A stretch of 64,000 bases of DNA, from the NCBI GenBank assembly GCA_030710605.1, contig CP092869.1, positions 13,461,295 through 13,525,294 on the forward strand, written 5' to 3'. Source of the DNA: Cordylochernes scorpioides. Taxonomy: Eukaryota; Arthropoda; Arachnida; Pseudoscorpiones; Chernetidae. Below the pieces are notes generated by a model. That model ran no database searches. It was given only the letters and a program-made list of their open reading frames with translations, and had not been told where the DNA came from. Shown here piece by piece: positions 62,012-64,000 of the stretch. The translations under genes and the position numbers were made by a program. Each line of letters starts with the position of its first letter. Position 1 is the stretch's first letter.

Positions 62012-64000
62012 TACAATAAATCTAGTTCTAATTCTTTTTAAAAAAATATGGCTGAATAAATTCTTTATTAACCTTTAAGTGCATTCTCCAAACTGACTTG
62101 ACATGGATAAACGCCGCATACATAACAATTTTCTATTTAAACATCCCATAATTATGCACAATGGGTAAATGAAGATATGAAAACATTTGAGGCAATGATT
62201 CACTCACTGCAAGCATTCTCCAACTCAATCGTTTTGCCCCAAGTTTCTACCCTCGACTTGCCTCTACCAACTAATGGGGCAAGAAACATGAATCATCATG
62301 ACTCATCACAAAGGTACTCTGTGTGTGCATTTTATTATTTCATTTTCCATGGAATAATTTATCTTCTGTGACGCCCCCTCCATCTGTGTCCTTGATTATC
62401 CTTTCCATGCTGTTTCTTCATCTTTTCGTCAAATGTCTAAAAAATAAGCAGCTTCATGAAGGTCTTCATTCTGATGGGTTCGTTTGCTGTTGATGGTACT
62501 GTGACAGTCAGACTTAGCTTCAGATATGATCGTTCCTAACATGAAGAACAGACAACTTGGCTTCTGATTCTAACATGGATTCTGACATAGCTGTTGGTTG
62601 GTAGGGCTTACCTTTAATAGTGGTACATCATTTCACCATTCGCTCAGTATCGTCATTGGGTAGCTTCACTCCTTCTTAAGAGCAATGCCTCGTTTCTTTA
62701 GATCACTTCTGTTTGAGAAGTGAAAATTATAAGGTTATCACAAAAGTTCGTGTATTTCTTATTACTTGTTAAATAATATTATTACGACGCGAATACATAA
62801 TACAATTACTTTATACATAATACAAAGACATTATACATAACGGCGAATAATATTGGTATTTCAATTTTTTGCGTCTACGAATTTTTGGGACAGCCTTGTA
62901 TATGGAAGAATTACACCACGAGATATATATTATACTAGATAGCTCTTCTTCTTCTTTCTTATCTCCACTCAATCATATTAGGGTGATTGGGTGAAGTAGA
63001 ATGCATCTGCCTTTGTCATTAAAACTGGGAGCACTACTCAGTGGCAGACCGACTTAGCTCCAAAAGAAATGGCCGCCTCTGACATGAGGAACAGATGCCA
63101 TGTACAGCCGCTCCTAACATGGAGTACAAACGCTGCTCATCCTGTATCCCTGGATTAGGAGCCCTTACAGGTTACTATCAGCCGGGCCAGCTGAGCCCAG
63201 GTTTTTTAGTGAGCTTGTTACTGCTCCCCCTCCTCCTCTTTCATCTGGGCTTGGGACTAGATAGCTCTGAAGTAGTATAGTAAATATGTAGGTACAAGCT
63301 TGATAGGTTTCTATTGATAATAATGTAATCAGACATTTCATTTTGTGGTTTGTGTTCTTTACTCTTTGGCATACATCCTGATGGACTTTTTATCAGAATT
63401 TTCCAAAGATGATATTGTATCACATTCTCTTATTCAGCCACTACGTAAGAGTGATACATAAAATGCATTGTTCTGACGCACTATTATAAAGTTGCGTTGG
63501 TACTTATAAATATCATCCTTCCGTCAAATTCCGTCGAATGCATTCCTGCCTACCATCGGCCCTCTCAACCTCATCAGATTAAATACCTTTTTGACCAATT
63601 CGACCGATTTCATGACTCTCTTGGGATGTTACGAAATTGAAGTCGCCTCTGTACTGATAAGGAACATATAGCCTGAAACTATTGTTTAAAAGTTACTAGC
63701 TTTAGTCTGAATTAGCCAAACGACTGTTATAGCCATTCTATTACTCAACCTGTACGTTCTAAACAAGGATAAATGTATTTTTGATGCATTTTTACATAGG
63801 GAAGACTTTCTTCCTCTCTTATGTAGATATTCCATTAAATTCTTATACAAACACAACTATCAAAAATGAAAATGGCATATCCTGACCAGGAGCACATGGG
63901 CTTTACAGATGGCAGAGTGCCATCTGGTGGAACAGAAATCAACTAAACATTGATTTAGCCTGTTCCCTGTTATTTGGCTAACCCACTTTCTTGATAAATC
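62012..64000. repeat. Segmental duplication, copy 2 (runs off the window)
   Basis: Collinear with 32199-34231, including nested family F (62728-62905), family B (62941-63260) and the degenerate hammerhead (63654-63678). Differences are scattered substitutions and short indels. A (CTTGTG)-type short deletion near 62410 and a missing segment near 62990 are examples. The match continues to the last base. Confidence 0.85.
63642..63709 (+). ncRNA. Degenerate hammerhead-like motif, second segmental copy
   Basis: CTGATAA (63654-63660) and GAAA (63675-63678) as in 33868-33935, with stem II further damaged (AGCCT in place of AGCCC). Not expected to cleave. Confidence 0.4.

Noticed and set aside
1-64000. 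Telomeric or rRNA repeats, intact retroviral or LTR elements
   Set aside because: No TTAGG-type arrays, 5S/18S/28S-like sequence or paired LTRs were seen while reading both strands.

Overview
The window looks like repeat-saturated, AT-rich nuclear DNA from an arthropod. Insect, possibly hemipteran, is my best guess from the style of the transposon proteins, but I cannot prove it. Reasons for a eukaryote: an intronless ribosomal protein L29 pseudogene, U6 snRNA-derived sequence, RNase-H-type LINE tails, mariner/hAT/pogo-like elements, tRNA-derived SINE heads and a Penelope-type hammerhead ribozyme. I find no convincing intact host protein gene. Nearly every long open frame is either a tandem repeat whose unit length is divisible by three or a fragment of a mobile element.

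Layout. 1-8.8 kb: TA-flanked hairpin MITEs, two tRNA-like SINE heads, a 38-bp array rich in TGACGTC, and two copies of a dispersed 350-bp repeat. 8.9-11.6 kb: a complete but frameshifted 2.67-kb DNA transposon with ~180-bp inverted ends and a TAA target duplication. 11.9-28.8 kb: MITEs and palindromes, LINE ends, a full-length U6-like sequence (19.3 kb), a mariner relic amplified as a 113-bp tandem array, a 55-bp array, a perfect 76-bp palindrome and a fold-back mariner. 29.1-35.3 kb: U6-derived array 1, LINE 3' ends, a 2-kb segment duplicated at the window end, and hammerhead-like motifs. 35.5-40.6 kb: a 42-bp satellite containing two apparently identical 2,100-bp blocks. 40.6-50 kb: an RPL29 pseudogene with an inverted fragment, a good hammerhead ribozyme candidate, LINE and MITE remnants. 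50.4-51.2 kb: U6 array 2 (reverse). 53.2-56.2 kb: a MITE expanded by ~37 copies of a 77-bp unit. 56.5-58.7 kb: a SINE/RTE-like element and a LINE with a tandemly repeated 3' end. 58.7-60.9 kb: U6 array 3. A 100-N gap at 61.9 kb precedes the second copy of the duplicated segment.

The most unusual feature is the trio of U6-derived minisatellites. Each 66-bp unit corresponds to the first ~65 nt of U6 snRNA (5' stem-loop, ACAGAGA box, AGC triad, 5' half of the internal stem-loop), repeated 19, 12 and 32 times head to tail. The U6 3' domain (GGATGACACGCAAAATCGTG type) occurs once, at the 3' end of each array. So each locus reads as one U6 sequence whose 5' domain has been amplified. Other arrays here grow in a similar way from ends of mobile elements: LINE 3' ends, a MITE terminus and a mariner transposase segment.

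All similarity statements are from reading by eye. No alignment or database search was run.
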